DNA of 64,000 nt from Streptomyces sp. P3 (lineage in GTDB: Bacteria > Actinomycetota > Actinomycetes > Streptomycetales > Streptomycetaceae): contig NZ_CP028369.1 of assembly GCF_003032475.1 (NCBI RefSeq), positions 1,426,001-1,490,000 of the forward strand. Direction: 5' to 3'. Within the stretch, counting starts at the first letter, position 1. Each line of letters starts with the position of its first letter. The notes under the pieces are model-generated. The model made no database searches and was not told where the DNA came from. It saw nothing but the letters and a program-made list of their open reading frames with translations. A program made the position numbers and the translations under genes. Of the stretch, positions 1 to 8,028 are shown piece after piece.

Positions 1-140
1 TTGCGGGTGCGCACCTCGTGTGCGAGTCCGCCCAGCCACGCCAGGTCGTCCGACTCGTACAGCGCGACGCCGTCCTCACGGGTCAGCCGCTCACCGGCCC
101 TGACCTTCTCCTCCAGCTCGCGCTTGAGCCCGACGTCCAT
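1..140 (-). CDS. mqnE: Aminofutalosine synthase MqnE, N-terminal fragment (runs off the window)
   Basis: Only the first 46 codons are present, beginning at ATG 138-140; the rest lies left of the window. The N-terminus (MDVGLKRELEEKV, then ESDDLAWLGGLAHEVRTR) matches the start of actinobacterial MqnE. This radical-SAM enzyme joins 3-[(1-carboxyvinyl)oxy]benzoate to SAM to make aminofutalosine in the futalosine menaquinone pathway. The radical-SAM cysteines lie outside the window and cannot be checked. Nearby mqnP, mqnL and a UbiX-type gene on the same strand support the call. Confidence 0.85.
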   Translation of the reverse strand, partial: MDVGLKRELEEKVRAGERLTREDGVALYESDDLAWLGGLAHEVRTR

Positions 141-260
141 GCCCACACCTTTCACCGACGACCTACCGACGACTGCCGACGACTTCCCGCCGGTTCCCTG
201 CCGCCCGACTTCCCTGCCGGACCGGCTCCTGCCGACCCGACCCACCGTACGTCTTCGCGC

Positions 261-716
261 CTACACCTCTTCGGGCAGCTCCCCGACGCGGTTCTCCCAC
301 TTCGTCGACAGCACGATGGTGGTACGGGTCCGGGACACGCCCTTGGTCCCGCTGAGCCGGCGGATGATCTTCTCCAGACCGTCGACGTCCGTGGCCCGTA
401 CCTTGAGCATGAACGAGTCGTCGCCGGCGATGAACCAGCAGTCCTCGATCTCGCTCAGGTCCTTGAGCCGGGCCGCCACGTCCTCGTGGTCGGCGGCGTC
501 GGACAGCGAGATGCCGATGAGGGCGATGACGCCGAGACCGAGCTGGGCGGCGTTCACCGTGGCGCGGTAGCCCGTGATGACGCCGGCCGCCTCCAGCCGG
601 TTGATGCGGTCGGTGACACTGGGTCCCGACAGGCCGACGAGGCGTCCCAGCTCCGCGTACGAGGCCCGGCCGTTCTCCCGGAGGGCCTGGATGAGCTGCC
701 TGTCCACCGCGTCCAT
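261..716 (-). CDS. Lrp/AsnC-family transcriptional regulator
   Basis: A 151-residue protein of normal Lrp/AsnC length. An N-terminal winged helix (about residues 4-50, with GLSGPSVTDRINRLEAAGVI as the recognition region) is followed by a RAM/AsnC ligand-binding domain (about 65-145) containing the usual GDDSFMLKVRATD stretch. It would bind DNA as a dimer or octamer and respond to an amino acid or similar small ligand. It lies between mqnE and the UbiX/mqnP/mqnL genes on the same strand, so it may regulate menaquinone genes, but that is only inferred from position. The ATG at 716 opens directly on the helix-turn-helix domain, as is usual. Confidence 0.9.
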   Translation of the reverse strand: MDAVDRQLIQALRENGRASYAELGRLVGLSGPSVTDRINRLEAAGVITGYRATVNAAQLGLGVIALIGISLSDAADHEDVAARLKDLSEIEDCWFIAGDDSFMLKVRATDVDGLEKIIRRLSGTKGVSRTRTTIVLSTKWENRVGELPEEV

Positions 717-784
717 GCGAATCGAAGCCTTCCGATCAAGATTCCTGAAGAGATGAGAGGTACTGCGCCATGCTCAGATGGCGA

Positions 785-1471
785 TCATGAGGCCCGGGTT
801 CCGGCCGCGCCGCCCAGATCGCCGTCCCACCGGCGGTAGAGCCCGTGCGCGACCCCCGCCGCGTCGAGTACGCGCCCGGCGACGAAGTCGACCAGGTCCT
901 GGATGTGGGTGGCCCCCGCGTAGAAGGCGGGCGAGGCGGGCACGACGCTCGCGCCGGCGTCGTCCAGCGCCACCAGATGACGCAGTGTCTGCCCGTTGAG
1001 CGGGGTCTCGCGCACGGCGACGACGAGGGGCCGCCGCTCCTTGAGCGTGACGCTCGCGGCCCGCTGGAGAAGGTCCTTCGACAATCCGAGGGCGACCCCG
1101 GCGACGCAGGCCGTCGAGGCGGGCACGATCAGCATGCCCCTGACGGGATACGACCCCGAGGAGGGGCCGGCGGCGAGATCCCCCGCGCCCCAGTGCCGCA
1201 CCCGGTCGCCGCTGACGTCCACGTCGAACGCGCCCGGCTTGCCGTCGGCCCCGCGCGCGAGCCATTCCCGCAGGTCGTCCCGCCAGTGCGCGTCCCGGAA
1301 GGAGATCCCGGTCTCGTCGAGCAGGGTGAGCCGCGAGGCCCGGCTGACCACCAGGTCCACGCTCTCGCCCGCGGCGAGCAGCGCACGCAGCACAGCGGCG
1401 GCATAGGGCGTACCGGACGCCCCGGACACCCCCACGATCCAAGGCACGCGCTGCGTTTCTCCTGCGTTCAC
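785..1471 (-). CDS. ubiX: UbiX-family flavin prenyltransferase (menaquinone pathway)
   Basis: A flavoprotein-fold enzyme with the N-terminal FMN-binding signature GVSGASGTPYAAAVLRAL and the downstream stretch MLIVPASTACVAGVALGLSKDLLQRAASV typical of UbiX/Pad1 split over the active site. UbiX enzymes prenylate FMN to make the cofactor of UbiD-type decarboxylases, and the UbiD relative MqnL is encoded just upstream, so this protein very probably activates MqnL. The GTG at 1471 gives 228 residues; a second GTG eight codons later (VPWIVGVSG) is an equally good start. It lies 42 bp downstream of mqnP in the same direction, so it is likely the distal gene of mqnL-mqnP-ubiX. Confidence 0.9.
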   Translation of the reverse strand: MNAGETQRVPWIVGVSGASGTPYAAAVLRALLAAGESVDLVVSRASRLTLLDETGISFRDAHWRDDLREWLARGADGKPGAFDVDVSGDRVRHWGAGDLAAGPSSGSYPVRGMLIVPASTACVAGVALGLSKDLLQRAASVTLKERRPLVVAVRETPLNGQTLRHLVALDDAGASVVPASPAFYAGATHIQDLVDFVAGRVLDAAGVAHGLYRRWDGDLGGAAGTRAS

Positions 1472-1513
1472 ACCTTGAGCGTACCGGTGGGCGTGGAGGT
1501 CTTCAGGACCGGA

Positions 1514-2419
1514 CTACACCGTGAGCCCACGCACCATCAGGTCGGCGAGCGCGCAGACGAACAGGCTGATGCCGATGAACCCGTTCGTCGAGAAGAACGC
1601 CCTGTTCAGCCGGGACAGGTCGTGCGGGCGGACGATCGAGTGCTCGTACACGAACGCGCCGGCGACGATCAGCAGCCCCAGCCAGAAGAACGCGCCCGCG
1701 CCGGTGGCCAGCGCGTACCAGACGAGGAGCGCGGTCGTCACGGCGTGGCAGACGCGCGCGCCGCGGATGGCCGCCGGGACACCGTAGCGGGCCGGGACCG
1801 ACATGACGCCGGTCTCCCGGTCGGCCTCGACGTCCTGGCAGGCGTAGATCAGGTCGAAGCCGCCGATCCAGACGCCGACGGCGAGACCGAGGACGACCGC
1901 GTCCCAGGACCACTCGCCGGTGATCGCCAGCCAGCCGCCGATCGGCCCCATCGCCTGGGCCAGCCCCAGGATGGCCTGCGGGAAGTTCGTGAACCGCTTG
2001 CCGTAGGGGTAGACGACCATCGGGACGACCGCGATGGGGGCGAGCGCCAGGCAGAGCGGGTTGAGCATGGCCGCCGAGCCGAGGAAGACGGCGACGGCGA
2101 TCAGCGCGCCCGTCCACGCGTGCTTCACCGACATCGCGCCCGTCACCAGTTCGCGGTTCGCGGTGCGCGGGTTACGGGCGTCGATCTCGCGGTCGATGAT
2201 CCGGTTGACGGCCATGGCGAAGGTGCGCAGGCCCACCATGCAGACGGTGACCAGCAGCAGCCGGCCCCAGTGGATGTTGGCGTCCAGCTCGAACATCGCC
2301 GTCAGCGCGGCGATGTAGGCGAAGGGCAGCGCGAACACGGAGTGCTCGATCATCACCAGGCGCAGGAAGGCCTTCGTGCGCCCGGGCTGCTGCGGGAGCG
2401 CCGCGGAAGCTGAGCTCAC
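1514..2419 (-). CDS. mqnP: Menaquinone polyprenyltransferase MqnP (UbiA family)
   Basis: A 301-residue integral membrane prenyltransferase that attaches the polyprenyl tail to the dihydroxy-naphthoate-type precursor late in the futalosine pathway. The first aspartate motif of the UbiA family is visible in NRIIDREIDARN, and the second acidic site in DLIYACQDVEADRETG. Several hydrophobic helices run along the whole length. The start chosen is GTG 2417-2419, whose GTGA overlaps the TGA stop of mqnL, indicating translational coupling. The reading frame stays open upstream but only inside mqnL, so a longer protein is unlikely. Confidence 0.92.
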   Translation of the reverse strand: MSSASAALPQQPGRTKAFLRLVMIEHSVFALPFAYIAALTAMFELDANIHWGRLLLVTVCMVGLRTFAMAVNRIIDREIDARNPRTANRELVTGAMSVKHAWTGALIAVAVFLGSAAMLNPLCLALAPIAVVPMVVYPYGKRFTNFPQAILGLAQAMGPIGGWLAITGEWSWDAVVLGLAVGVWIGGFDLIYACQDVEADRETGVMSVPARYGVPAAIRGARVCHAVTTALLVWYALATGAGAFFWLGLLIVAGAFVYEHSIVRPHDLSRLNRAFFSTNGFIGISLFVCALADLMVRGLTV

Positions 2420-3873
2420 AGCCCGTACTCCTTCCAGCGGCGGTCGACCCTGGCCGCCGTCTCCGGGTCGGACACGACCATCTCGGGCCACCCGCCGTCG
2501 CGCGTGTACCCCTCCTCGGGCCATTTCCTCGTCGCGTCGATGCCCGCCTTGCCGCCCCAGAACTGCTGGTAGGAGGCGTGGTCGAGATGGTCGACCGGGC
2601 CCTCGACGAGCGACAGGTCGCGGGCGTAGTCGGTGTTGCCGAGCGCCCGCCAGGCGACCTCGTGCAGGTCGTGGACGTCGCAGTCGGCGTCGACGACCAC
2701 GATCAGTTTGGTCAGCGACATCATGTGCGCGCCCCAGACCGCGTGCATGACCTTCTGCGCGTGCTTGGGGTACTTCTTGTCGATCGAGACGATCGCGCAG
2801 TTGTGGAAGCCGCCGGCCTCGGGCAGGTGGTAGTCCACGATGTCCGGGACGATGATCTTGAGCAGGGGCAGGAAGAACCGCTCCGTGGCCCGCCCCAGGG
2901 GTCCGTCCTCGGTCGGCGGCCTGCCCACCACGATCGACTGCAGGAGCGGCCGCTTGCGCATCGTCACGCAGTCGATCGTCAGGGCGGGGAACGGCTCCTG
3001 CGGGGTGTAGAAGCCGGTGTGGTCGCCGAAGGGGCCCTCCGGCAGCATCTCGCCGGGCTCCAGCCAGCCCTCGATCACGACCTCCGCCTGCGCGGGCACC
3101 TGCAGCGGGACCGTCTTGCAGTCGACCATCTCGATCCGCTTGCCCGCGAGGAACCCGGCGAACAGGTACTCGTCGATGTCGCCGGGGAGCGGGGCGGTGG
3201 AGGCGTAGGTGACGGCGGGCGGACAGCCGAAGGCGATGGCGACGGGCAGCTTCTCGCCCTTGCGGGCAGCGACCTGGTAGTGGTTGCGGCTGTCCTTGTG
3301 GATCTGCCAGTGCATGCCGATCGTGCGCTTGTCGTGGCGCTGGAGGCGGTACAGGCCGAGGTTGCGGATGCCGCTCTCGGGGTCCTTGGTGTGGGTGAGG
3401 CCCAGGTTGAAGAAGGAGCCTCCGTCCTGCGGCCAGGTGAAGAGGGCGGGCAGCGCGTCGAGGTCGACGTCGTCGCCGTGCAGGACGACCTCCTGGACGG
3501 GCGCGTCCTGCGACTTCACCTTCTTCGGCGGCACGTGTGTCATCGCGCCGAGCTTCCCGAACGCCTCGCGCACGCCCACGAAACCCTGCGGCAGCTCCGG
3601 CCGCAGCAGGCCGCCGATCCTGTCGCTGATCTCCGCGTACGACTTCAGGCCGAGGGCCTTCAGCAGCCGCCGGTCGGTACCGAACACGTTCATCGCGAGG
3701 GGCATTCTGGAGCCCTTCACGTTCTCGAAGAGCAACGCGGGGCCGCCGGACTTCTGGACCCGGTCGACGATCTCCCCGACCTCCAGATACGGATCGACCT
3801 CGGCCTTGACGCGCTTGAGGTCACCTTCGCGTTCCAGTGCCCTGAGCAGGGAACGAAGATCGTCGTAAGCCAT
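2416..3873 (-). CDS. mqnL: Menaquinone biosynthesis decarboxylase MqnL (UbiD family)
   Basis: A 485-residue UbiD-family decarboxylase that uses prenylated FMN to remove the ring carboxylate after prenylation in menaquinone synthesis. Family features include the N-terminal YDDLRSLLRALEREGDLKR, the middle region with FGDHTGFYTPQEPFPA (contains the E/D catalytic set region), and the C-terminal VVVDADCDVHDLHEVAWRAL. The length is normal for UbiD. It begins at ATG 3873 and overlaps mqnP by 4 bases. Gene order mqnL-mqnP-ubiX puts decarboxylase, prenyltransferase and the cofactor-making enzyme in one transcription unit. Confidence 0.92.
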   Translation of the reverse strand: MAYDDLRSLLRALEREGDLKRVKAEVDPYLEVGEIVDRVQKSGGPALLFENVKGSRMPLAMNVFGTDRRLLKALGLKSYAEISDRIGGLLRPELPQGFVGVREAFGKLGAMTHVPPKKVKSQDAPVQEVVLHGDDVDLDALPALFTWPQDGGSFFNLGLTHTKDPESGIRNLGLYRLQRHDKRTIGMHWQIHKDSRNHYQVAARKGEKLPVAIAFGCPPAVTYASTAPLPGDIDEYLFAGFLAGKRIEMVDCKTVPLQVPAQAEVVIEGWLEPGEMLPEGPFGDHTGFYTPQEPFPALTIDCVTMRKRPLLQSIVVGRPPTEDGPLGRATERFFLPLLKIIVPDIVDYHLPEAGGFHNCAIVSIDKKYPKHAQKVMHAVWGAHMMSLTKLIVVVDADCDVHDLHEVAWRALGNTDYARDLSLVEGPVDHLDHASYQQFWGGKAGIDATRKWPEEGYTRDGGWPEMVVSDPETAARVDRRWKEYGL

Positions 3874-3912
3874 GTGTCCCAGTATCGCCGAGGCCCCCTC
3901 CGGGCCGACGCA

Positions 3913-4275
3913 TCACCCCCTGGCCCGCTCCACGTCCTGCTCGTGCCGCCGCAGCCCCACGCTCGCCGCGCCCGTGGCGTACAGCGCGCCGCCCGCCGTG
4001 GCGAGGGGCGTTGCCAGGAGCAGGGCGGTGACCGGCCGGGGCCAGTCACGTTCGGTGGCGCAGCGCGTGGTCTTCCAGAGACCGTTTTCGGACGCCTCGC
4101 GTTCCGCGACGGCGGGCGCGTCACACTCCGTGCCGCCCTCCGTCTCGTACGGCGAGAACATCTGCCAGGCCGCGTACACCCACAGTGCGGCCGCGATGCC
4201 GAGCAGGATGACCCCCAGGCCGCGACGATTCTCCGCGCGGCTGATGAAACGTTCCTCGACGAATGCCGGATGCAT
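3913..4275 (-). CDS. Small two-helix membrane protein of unknown function
   Basis: A 120-residue protein with two predicted transmembrane segments: GVILLGIAAALWVYAAW near residues 20-37 and ALLLATPLATAGGALYATG near 84-103. Between them is a loop with two cysteines (TECDAPAV and TTRCATE) that would sit outside if both termini are cytoplasmic. The start is ATG 4273-4275 because GGGGGAGGAACC lies directly in front. The frame continues upstream to 4353, but that extension lacks a binding site. No family recognised. It lies upstream of mqnL with 39 bp between and may be co-transcribed. Confidence 0.7.
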   Translation of the reverse strand: MHPAFVEERFISRAENRRGLGVILLGIAAALWVYAAWQMFSPYETEGGTECDAPAVAEREASENGLWKTTRCATERDWPRPVTALLLATPLATAGGALYATGAASVGLRRHEQDVERARG

Positions 4276-4422
4276 GGTTCCTCCCCCGTGTCGGCCGCCA
4301 CCGGGTCCGGGAGCTCCGGCAGCGGCGCAAGCCACCGGCAGCATTCTCCCCACCCGCTACCCTGGCCCGGTCACCGGGGCCACCCCACGCCCCGTCACCG
4401 TCTTCTGGGAGAGCCCGCCACC

Positions 4423-4833
4423 ATGCTCAGGTATCTGCCGTTCCTGCTGGTCCTGGCACTGTGGATCTACGCCTTCATCGACTGCCTGAACACCCCCGAG
4501 GAGGAGGTGCGCGGGCTGCCGAAGGTGATCTGGGTGATCATCATCCTGCTCTTCGGCGAGGTGCTCGTGGGCCCGATCGCCTGGCTGGTGGCCGGGAAGA
4601 CGCGGCACGCGCCGGCGGGCGGCTCCACACCGTCGCAGTGGCACCGCGGCCCCCGCACGGAGTTCGTCGCGCCGGACGACAACCCCGAGTTCCTCAAGTC
4701 CCTGAAGGACGGGAACAGCAAGGACGCGGACGACAAGGACGAGAAGCTCCTCAAGGACTGGGAGGCCGACCTGCGCCGCCGCGAGGACGAACTGAAGCGC
4801 CGCGAGTCGGGCGAGGAGCCCAAGGAAGGCTGA
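4423..4833 (+). CDS. PLD nuclease N-terminal (PLDc_N) domain membrane protein
   Basis: A 136-residue protein. Its first 65 residues have two transmembrane helices around the conserved IYAFIDCLNTPEEEVRGLPK loop and the KVIWVIIILLFGEVLVGPIAWLV helix, which is the PLDc_N pattern of actinobacterial small membrane proteins. The C-terminal half is a charged, probably coiled, cytoplasmic tail rich in Asp, Lys, Arg and Glu (about residues 85-136). Despite its name, this domain alone has no nuclease motif. It is divergent from the preceding minus-strand gene. Function unknown. Confidence 0.8.
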   Translation: MLRYLPFLLVLALWIYAFIDCLNTPEEEVRGLPKVIWVIIILLFGEVLVGPIAWLVAGKTRHAPAGGSTPSQWHRGPRTEFVAPDDNPEFLKSLKDGNSKDADDKDEKLLKDWEADLRRREDELKRRESGEEPKEG

Positions 4834-4848
4834 GCCGGACGGCCCCGG

Positions 4849-4896
4849 TCAGTCGGCGAGCATCTCGTCGTCCACGTCGACGACTGTCCGTGCCAT
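4849..4896 (-). pseudogene. VapB-type antitoxin remnant, 15 codons
   Basis: A good ribosome-binding site (GGAAGGACGC) precedes ATG 4894-4896, which opens the reading frame MARTVVDVDDEMLAD and then stops. The sequence closely resembles the first 15 residues of actinobacterial VapB-type antitoxins (usually M-A-R-T-V-I-D-L-D-D-E), which continue for another 50-60 residues with an Arc-like DNA-binding fold. No continuation or VapC toxin is visible in the 50 bases up to the neighbouring gene. I read it as the stump of a deleted toxin-antitoxin pair, though a short functional peptide cannot be excluded. Confidence 0.45.
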
Positions 4897-4948
4897 GCGT
4901 CCTTCCTGCGTCCTTCCCGGTTCGGCCGGTTCCCACGTCGTCCCGATA

Positions 4949-5161
4949 TCAAGAGCTTCGGAAGTCGATATCAGACGCGGACTCGACGAACGCGGCCCAG
5001 GCGCTCCGCGCGAGGACGATCACCGGGCCGTCGGGGTTCTTGCTGTCACGGACGGGGACGGCGGCGAGGAAATCGGGGCTGACTTCGATGCAGTCGCCGC
5101 CGTTTGCTCCGCTGTAGCTGCTCTTGATCCAGGTGACCGCGCTCGGTTCGGGCTGGCTCAT
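4949..5161 (-). CDS. DUF397 protein, partner of the adjacent DUF5753 regulator
   Basis: A 70-residue DUF397 protein with the standard pattern WIKSSYSGANGGDCIEV, then VRDSKNPDGPVIVL, then WAAFV. DUF397 proteins are usually paired with an Xre-type regulator carrying DUF5753, as in the whiJ and abaA loci of Streptomyces, where they take part in developmental control; the exact biochemical role is not settled. It begins at ATG 5161 inside the 3' end of the regulator gene, so translation is probably coupled. Confidence 0.9.
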   Translation of the reverse strand: MSQPEPSAVTWIKSSYSGANGGDCIEVSPDFLAAVPVRDSKNPDGPVIVLARSAWAAFVESASDIDFRSS

Positions 5162-5963
5162 GATGCTCGTACCCTTCCATCACGTCGCTGATCAGAGCGG
5201 CGGACTCGGAGGCTGACAGTGCGTCGGCCCTGAGCACATCATAGGTATGGCTGTGAGCCAGGAAGGCTGCCGGATCGTCGCTGAAGTGACCTCGATCCAG
5301 GGACTCGGAGTAGACCCACTCGTGTCCGTCGGGAAGCCTGATCAACGACAGCGAGGTGTCGGGCCGGTCGATTTCAGGGCGACCCAACGGGACCACCTGG
5401 ATACGGATGTTGGAGAGCGCTCCCACTCTCAGCAGATGCGCGCACTGCTCCCGCATGACCTCACGCCCTCCCACGACATGGCGCAGGCAGGTCTCGTCCA
5501 GCACCGCGAAGTAGTACGGTCCGCCCTCTTCGTAGAAGCGCTGCTGGCGGCTGAGCCGGGCCCTGACACGGTCCTCCACGTCGTCGGCTTGCGGAAGACG
5601 GCGTGCGAACAAGGCCTCCGCGTAGACAGGGGTTTGCAGCAGGCCGGGCATGACGTGCGTCTGATACGCCCGCAGGGAGACTGCCTCGGCGTCCATCCTC
5701 GCCCTGCGCTCGAACCAGTCCGGATGCTCCACCTGTGGATACCAGTCGACGCGGCCCCACAGCCGGGCCAGCGCCCCGCCGGTGCCGAGGACTTCGTCGC
5801 AGGTCTTCGCGAACGGCTCCTGGGGAACCCGCGTTCCCGCCTCCACCCGGGCCACCAGGGACCGGTCGCAGGGGATCGCCTTGGCCAGTCCGTCCTGCGT
5901 CAGCAGCGCCCCCTCGCGGAAGTGGCGCAGCAGCTCGCCGAACAGGGCGGCGTTGGTGGTCAC
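5046..5963 (-). CDS. Xre-family regulator with DUF5753 (abaA/whiJ type)
   Basis: A 305-residue protein. Residues about 8-60 form an Xre helix-turn-helix (LTQDGLAKAIPCDRSLVARVEAG), followed by the DUF5753 domain (about 85-260; the usual QTHVMPGLLQTPVYAEALF and IQVVPLG segments). The start is GTG 5963 with GGGGG upstream. Oddly, the frame runs 116 bases into the DUF397 gene, adding an Arg-rich tail after the normal end near MEGYE. In related loci the regulator stops at or a few bases into the DUF397 start. This suggests a lost stop codon or a small indel near 5165. Confidence 0.88.
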   Translation of the reverse strand: MTTNAALFGELLRHFREGALLTQDGLAKAIPCDRSLVARVEAGTRVPQEPFAKTCDEVLGTGGALARLWGRVDWYPQVEHPDWFERRARMDAEAVSLRAYQTHVMPGLLQTPVYAEALFARRLPQADDVEDRVRARLSRQQRFYEEGGPYYFAVLDETCLRHVVGGREVMREQCAHLLRVGALSNIRIQVVPLGRPEIDRPDTSLSLIRLPDGHEWVYSESLDRGHFSDDPAAFLAHSHTYDVLRADALSASESAALISDVMEGYEHHEPARTERGHLDQEQLQRSKRRRLHRSQPRFPRRRPRP

Positions 5964-6086
5964 GTGCGTCCCCCTCCGTGACAGGCGTCCGTTGGCACGC
6001 GTCGGGCATTGATACGCACCGTGCCCGCACGCGACGCTCGACACACCCAGAGTCACGAAGTCGGTACGGAGAGGGCACGGACGAGC

Positions 6087-6716
6087 ATGGCCGAAAGCAC
6101 CGAGAACCAGTTCGAAACGGGAACGGTCGTCTATGACCCCGCCTCGGACAGCGTGGGCGAGTACCAGGGCAAGGCGGGCCCGTACGCGCTGCTGCGCCCG
6201 GTCGGCGGCGGCCGGGAGTGGGAGGCCCGCCCGCAGTCGCTGCGCCCGGCCACCCCCGGCGAACGCCTCAGCGCGGGCGTCCGCGCGGCCAACTCCCGCT
6301 CGTTCCACGGCTCGCAGGAACCATCGGCCCCGGGCACCGACCCCGGCACCCGTCCCGGTCCCGCCCCCGTCCGCGACTGCGCGGCCTGCGACGATCTGGC
6401 AGCCCTGCGTGACGACGCCCGCGCCCGGCACGACGGCAGCGCCGAGACCGACGCGGACGTCCTGCTCCGCCGCCATCAACTCCGTTACCACGCGCCCCTG
6501 CTGGGGCTGCGGGACTCCGCCCTCGTACCGGACGCCTCCGCAGGGGCGGAGTACGAGACGGCCTGCACCGAGTGCCCCGCCGGGTCCGGGGCCCGGCGAC
6601 ACCCCGCCGACGTGGAGGCGTGGCGGCACGGGCACACCCGGGAGACCGGGCACGCCCGCTACCGCCGCACCGTCGCCGACTACGCGGTGTACGAGTCCCA
6701 GGTGTCCGTGCCCTGA
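6087..6716 (+). CDS. Two-part Streptomyces protein with C-terminal DUF7848-like zinc-ribbon region
   Basis: A 209-residue soluble protein. The N-terminal 70 residues (TGTVVYDPASDSVGEYQG, then GREWEARP) look like the small stand-alone Streptomyces proteins that often accompany Xre/DUF397 genes. A Pro/Gly-rich linker follows. The C-terminus has CTECPAGSG, then WRHGHTRETGHARYRR, the Cys/His spacing of DUF7848-like proteins, which may bind zinc. An additional CAAC pair (DCAACDDL) lies near residue 97. Joining these two modules in one protein is unusual. Start ATG 6087. Function unknown; the neighbourhood suggests regulation. Confidence 0.65.
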   Translation: MAESTENQFETGTVVYDPASDSVGEYQGKAGPYALLRPVGGGREWEARPQSLRPATPGERLSAGVRAANSRSFHGSQEPSAPGTDPGTRPGPAPVRDCAACDDLAALRDDARARHDGSAETDADVLLRRHQLRYHAPLLGLRDSALVPDASAGAEYETACTECPAGSGARRHPADVEAWRHGHTRETGHARYRRTVADYAVYESQVSVP

Positions 6717-6954
6717 GCGTCCAGGTGAAGGGAGGAGACGGCGGCGGTCGGCAGCATGACCAGCGCGGTGACGCCGCCCGTCTCGTCGGGACGCAACTGG
6801 ACGCGGAATCCGTACAGCGCGCAGATGCGACCCACCACGAACAGGCCCATACGCTGACAGGTGTCGGTGTCCGGGGCCGTCGGCACGTCGGCACGTCGGC
6901 CGGCCTCCCGTTGATGTCGGCGAGGCTCTCGGCGGAGAGGCCGAGTCCGCAGGT
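6680..6954 (-). pseudogene. Sensor histidine kinase remnant, frameshifted by an 8-bp duplication
   Basis: Read on the minus strand, 6951-6897 gives CGLGLSAESLADINGR and, in another frame, 6886-6683 gives MGLFVVGRICALYGFRVQLR followed by TGGVTALVMLP. Together these are the end of the ATPase domain of Streptomyces nitrate-sensor-type histidine kinases. The frames are separated by a perfect tandem duplication of an 8-mer (cggcacgt at 6881-6888 and 6889-6896). Removing one copy restores a single frame reading NGRPADVPTAPDTD. The rest of the kinase (sensor, dimerisation and N-box) is missing, so this is a decayed 3' fragment. Confidence 0.75.
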
Positions 6955-7008
6955 GGGAACAGGGCCCCACCGTGGGATGTGTGTTTCCGGCCGGAAACGG
7001 GACGCAGG

Positions 7009-8028
7009 TCAGCCGACGGTGATCGAGTCCAGCTTCTCGCGCAGGTAGACATGCGAGTCGACCGGCTCGTACGCCACCCTGCCGACCGGCGCGGGCACCG
7101 ACTCCACGAGCGTCCCCGGGGTGCACTCGCCGAAGTAGACGAGGGACATCAGCTCCTCGGATGGCTCGTCGGCCGGGGGCGGCAGGACCCGGTGCCGCCC
7201 GGAGCGCCATCGGTCGCCGGTCCAACGGGCCAGCAGATCACCGACGTTGACGGTGAAGGCGGCCGGGTCGAAGGGCGCGTCCTCCCAGCCGCCGGCGTCC
7301 GTCCAGACCTGGAGCCCGCCCTTGCCGACCTGCCGGTCGAGGATCGTGACGGTGCCGAAGTCGGTGTGCGGGCCGATGCGGAACTGACCGGGCTGCGGCT
7401 CGCCGACGACGTCGGTCCCCGGGTACCAGTTGATGTTGAAGCCGTAGGTGGGATGGTCCATGTGGCGGGAGAAGAAGTCCGGTTCGAGGCCGAGGGCCTC
7501 GCCGAGCAGGGACAGCAGTTCCTTCTCCAGGTCGGCCATCCGCTCCAGGTACTCCTCGCACAGCGCCCGGAGCTGCGGTGTCTGCGCGGGCCAGACGTTC
7601 GGCGCGTACCACTCGGCGTTGATCACCGGGTCGTCGAAGGGCTCACGGGTGGCGAAGGTCAGGGACTCCTTGAGGTCGGGGGGCGTCTCGGTGCCCTCCG
7701 CGTAGCCGTTGGCCTCTGCGCCGGGTCCCAGCCAGCCGCGGCCGCCGACCTTCGCCGCGTACGGCTGCTTCGCCTCGGCGGGAAGGGTGAAGAACGCGCG
7801 GGCTGCCTCCCGGACGCGGTGGCGCAGCACGGGGTCGACGCCGTGACCGGTGACCAGCAGGAAGCCCGCGGTCTGCAGGGCCTCGTCGACGGTGCGGGCG
7901 ATCGCGGCGCGGGTGCCGGGGTCGCCGTCCAGCCAGGGCCGCAGGTCGATGGTGGGGATGCGCGGACTCCGCCGTGCGGCGGGGCCGCTCAGGGAATCCC
8001 GCACCAAATCGCTCACTGAGTCATTCAC
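7009..8028 (-). CDS. 2-oxoglutarate/Fe(II)-dependent oxygenase, isopenicillin N synthase family
   Basis: A 339-residue protein of normal length for this family. The N-terminal DIOX_N part (IPTIDLRPWLDG and GFLLVTGHGV) precedes the double-stranded beta-helix core. The iron ligands are visible as H-x-D in IGPHTDFGTVT and the distal H in SGRHRVLPP. The 2-oxoglutarate-binding Arg pair is probably the same R-H-R region. The substrate is unknown; plant and bacterial relatives oxidise small molecules. The start is GTG 8028 (GTG 8016 is an alternative). The gene overlaps the deaminase gene by 8 bases, and the pair may act on a purine- or pyrimidine-type compound, but that is only inference. Confidence 0.88.
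   Translation of the reverse strand: MNDSVSDLVRDSLSGPAARRSPRIPTIDLRPWLDGDPGTRAAIARTVDEALQTAGFLLVTGHGVDPVLRHRVREAARAFFTLPAEAKQPYAAKVGGRGWLGPGAEANGYAEGTETPPDLKESLTFATREPFDDPVINAEWYAPNVWPAQTPQLRALCEEYLERMADLEKELLSLLGEALGLEPDFFSRHMDHPTYGFNINWYPGTDVVGEPQPGQFRIGPHTDFGTVTILDRQVGKGGLQVWTDAGGWEDAPFDPAAFTVNVGDLLARWTGDRWRSGRHRVLPPPADEPSEELMSLVYFGECTPGTLVESVPAPVGRVAYEPVDSHVYLREKLDSITVG

Noticed and set aside
5964..7052. Long minus-strand frame fused to the DUF5753 regulator
   Set aside because: It is antisense to the plus-strand gene at 6087-6716 and has no domain content; the regulator starts at 5963.
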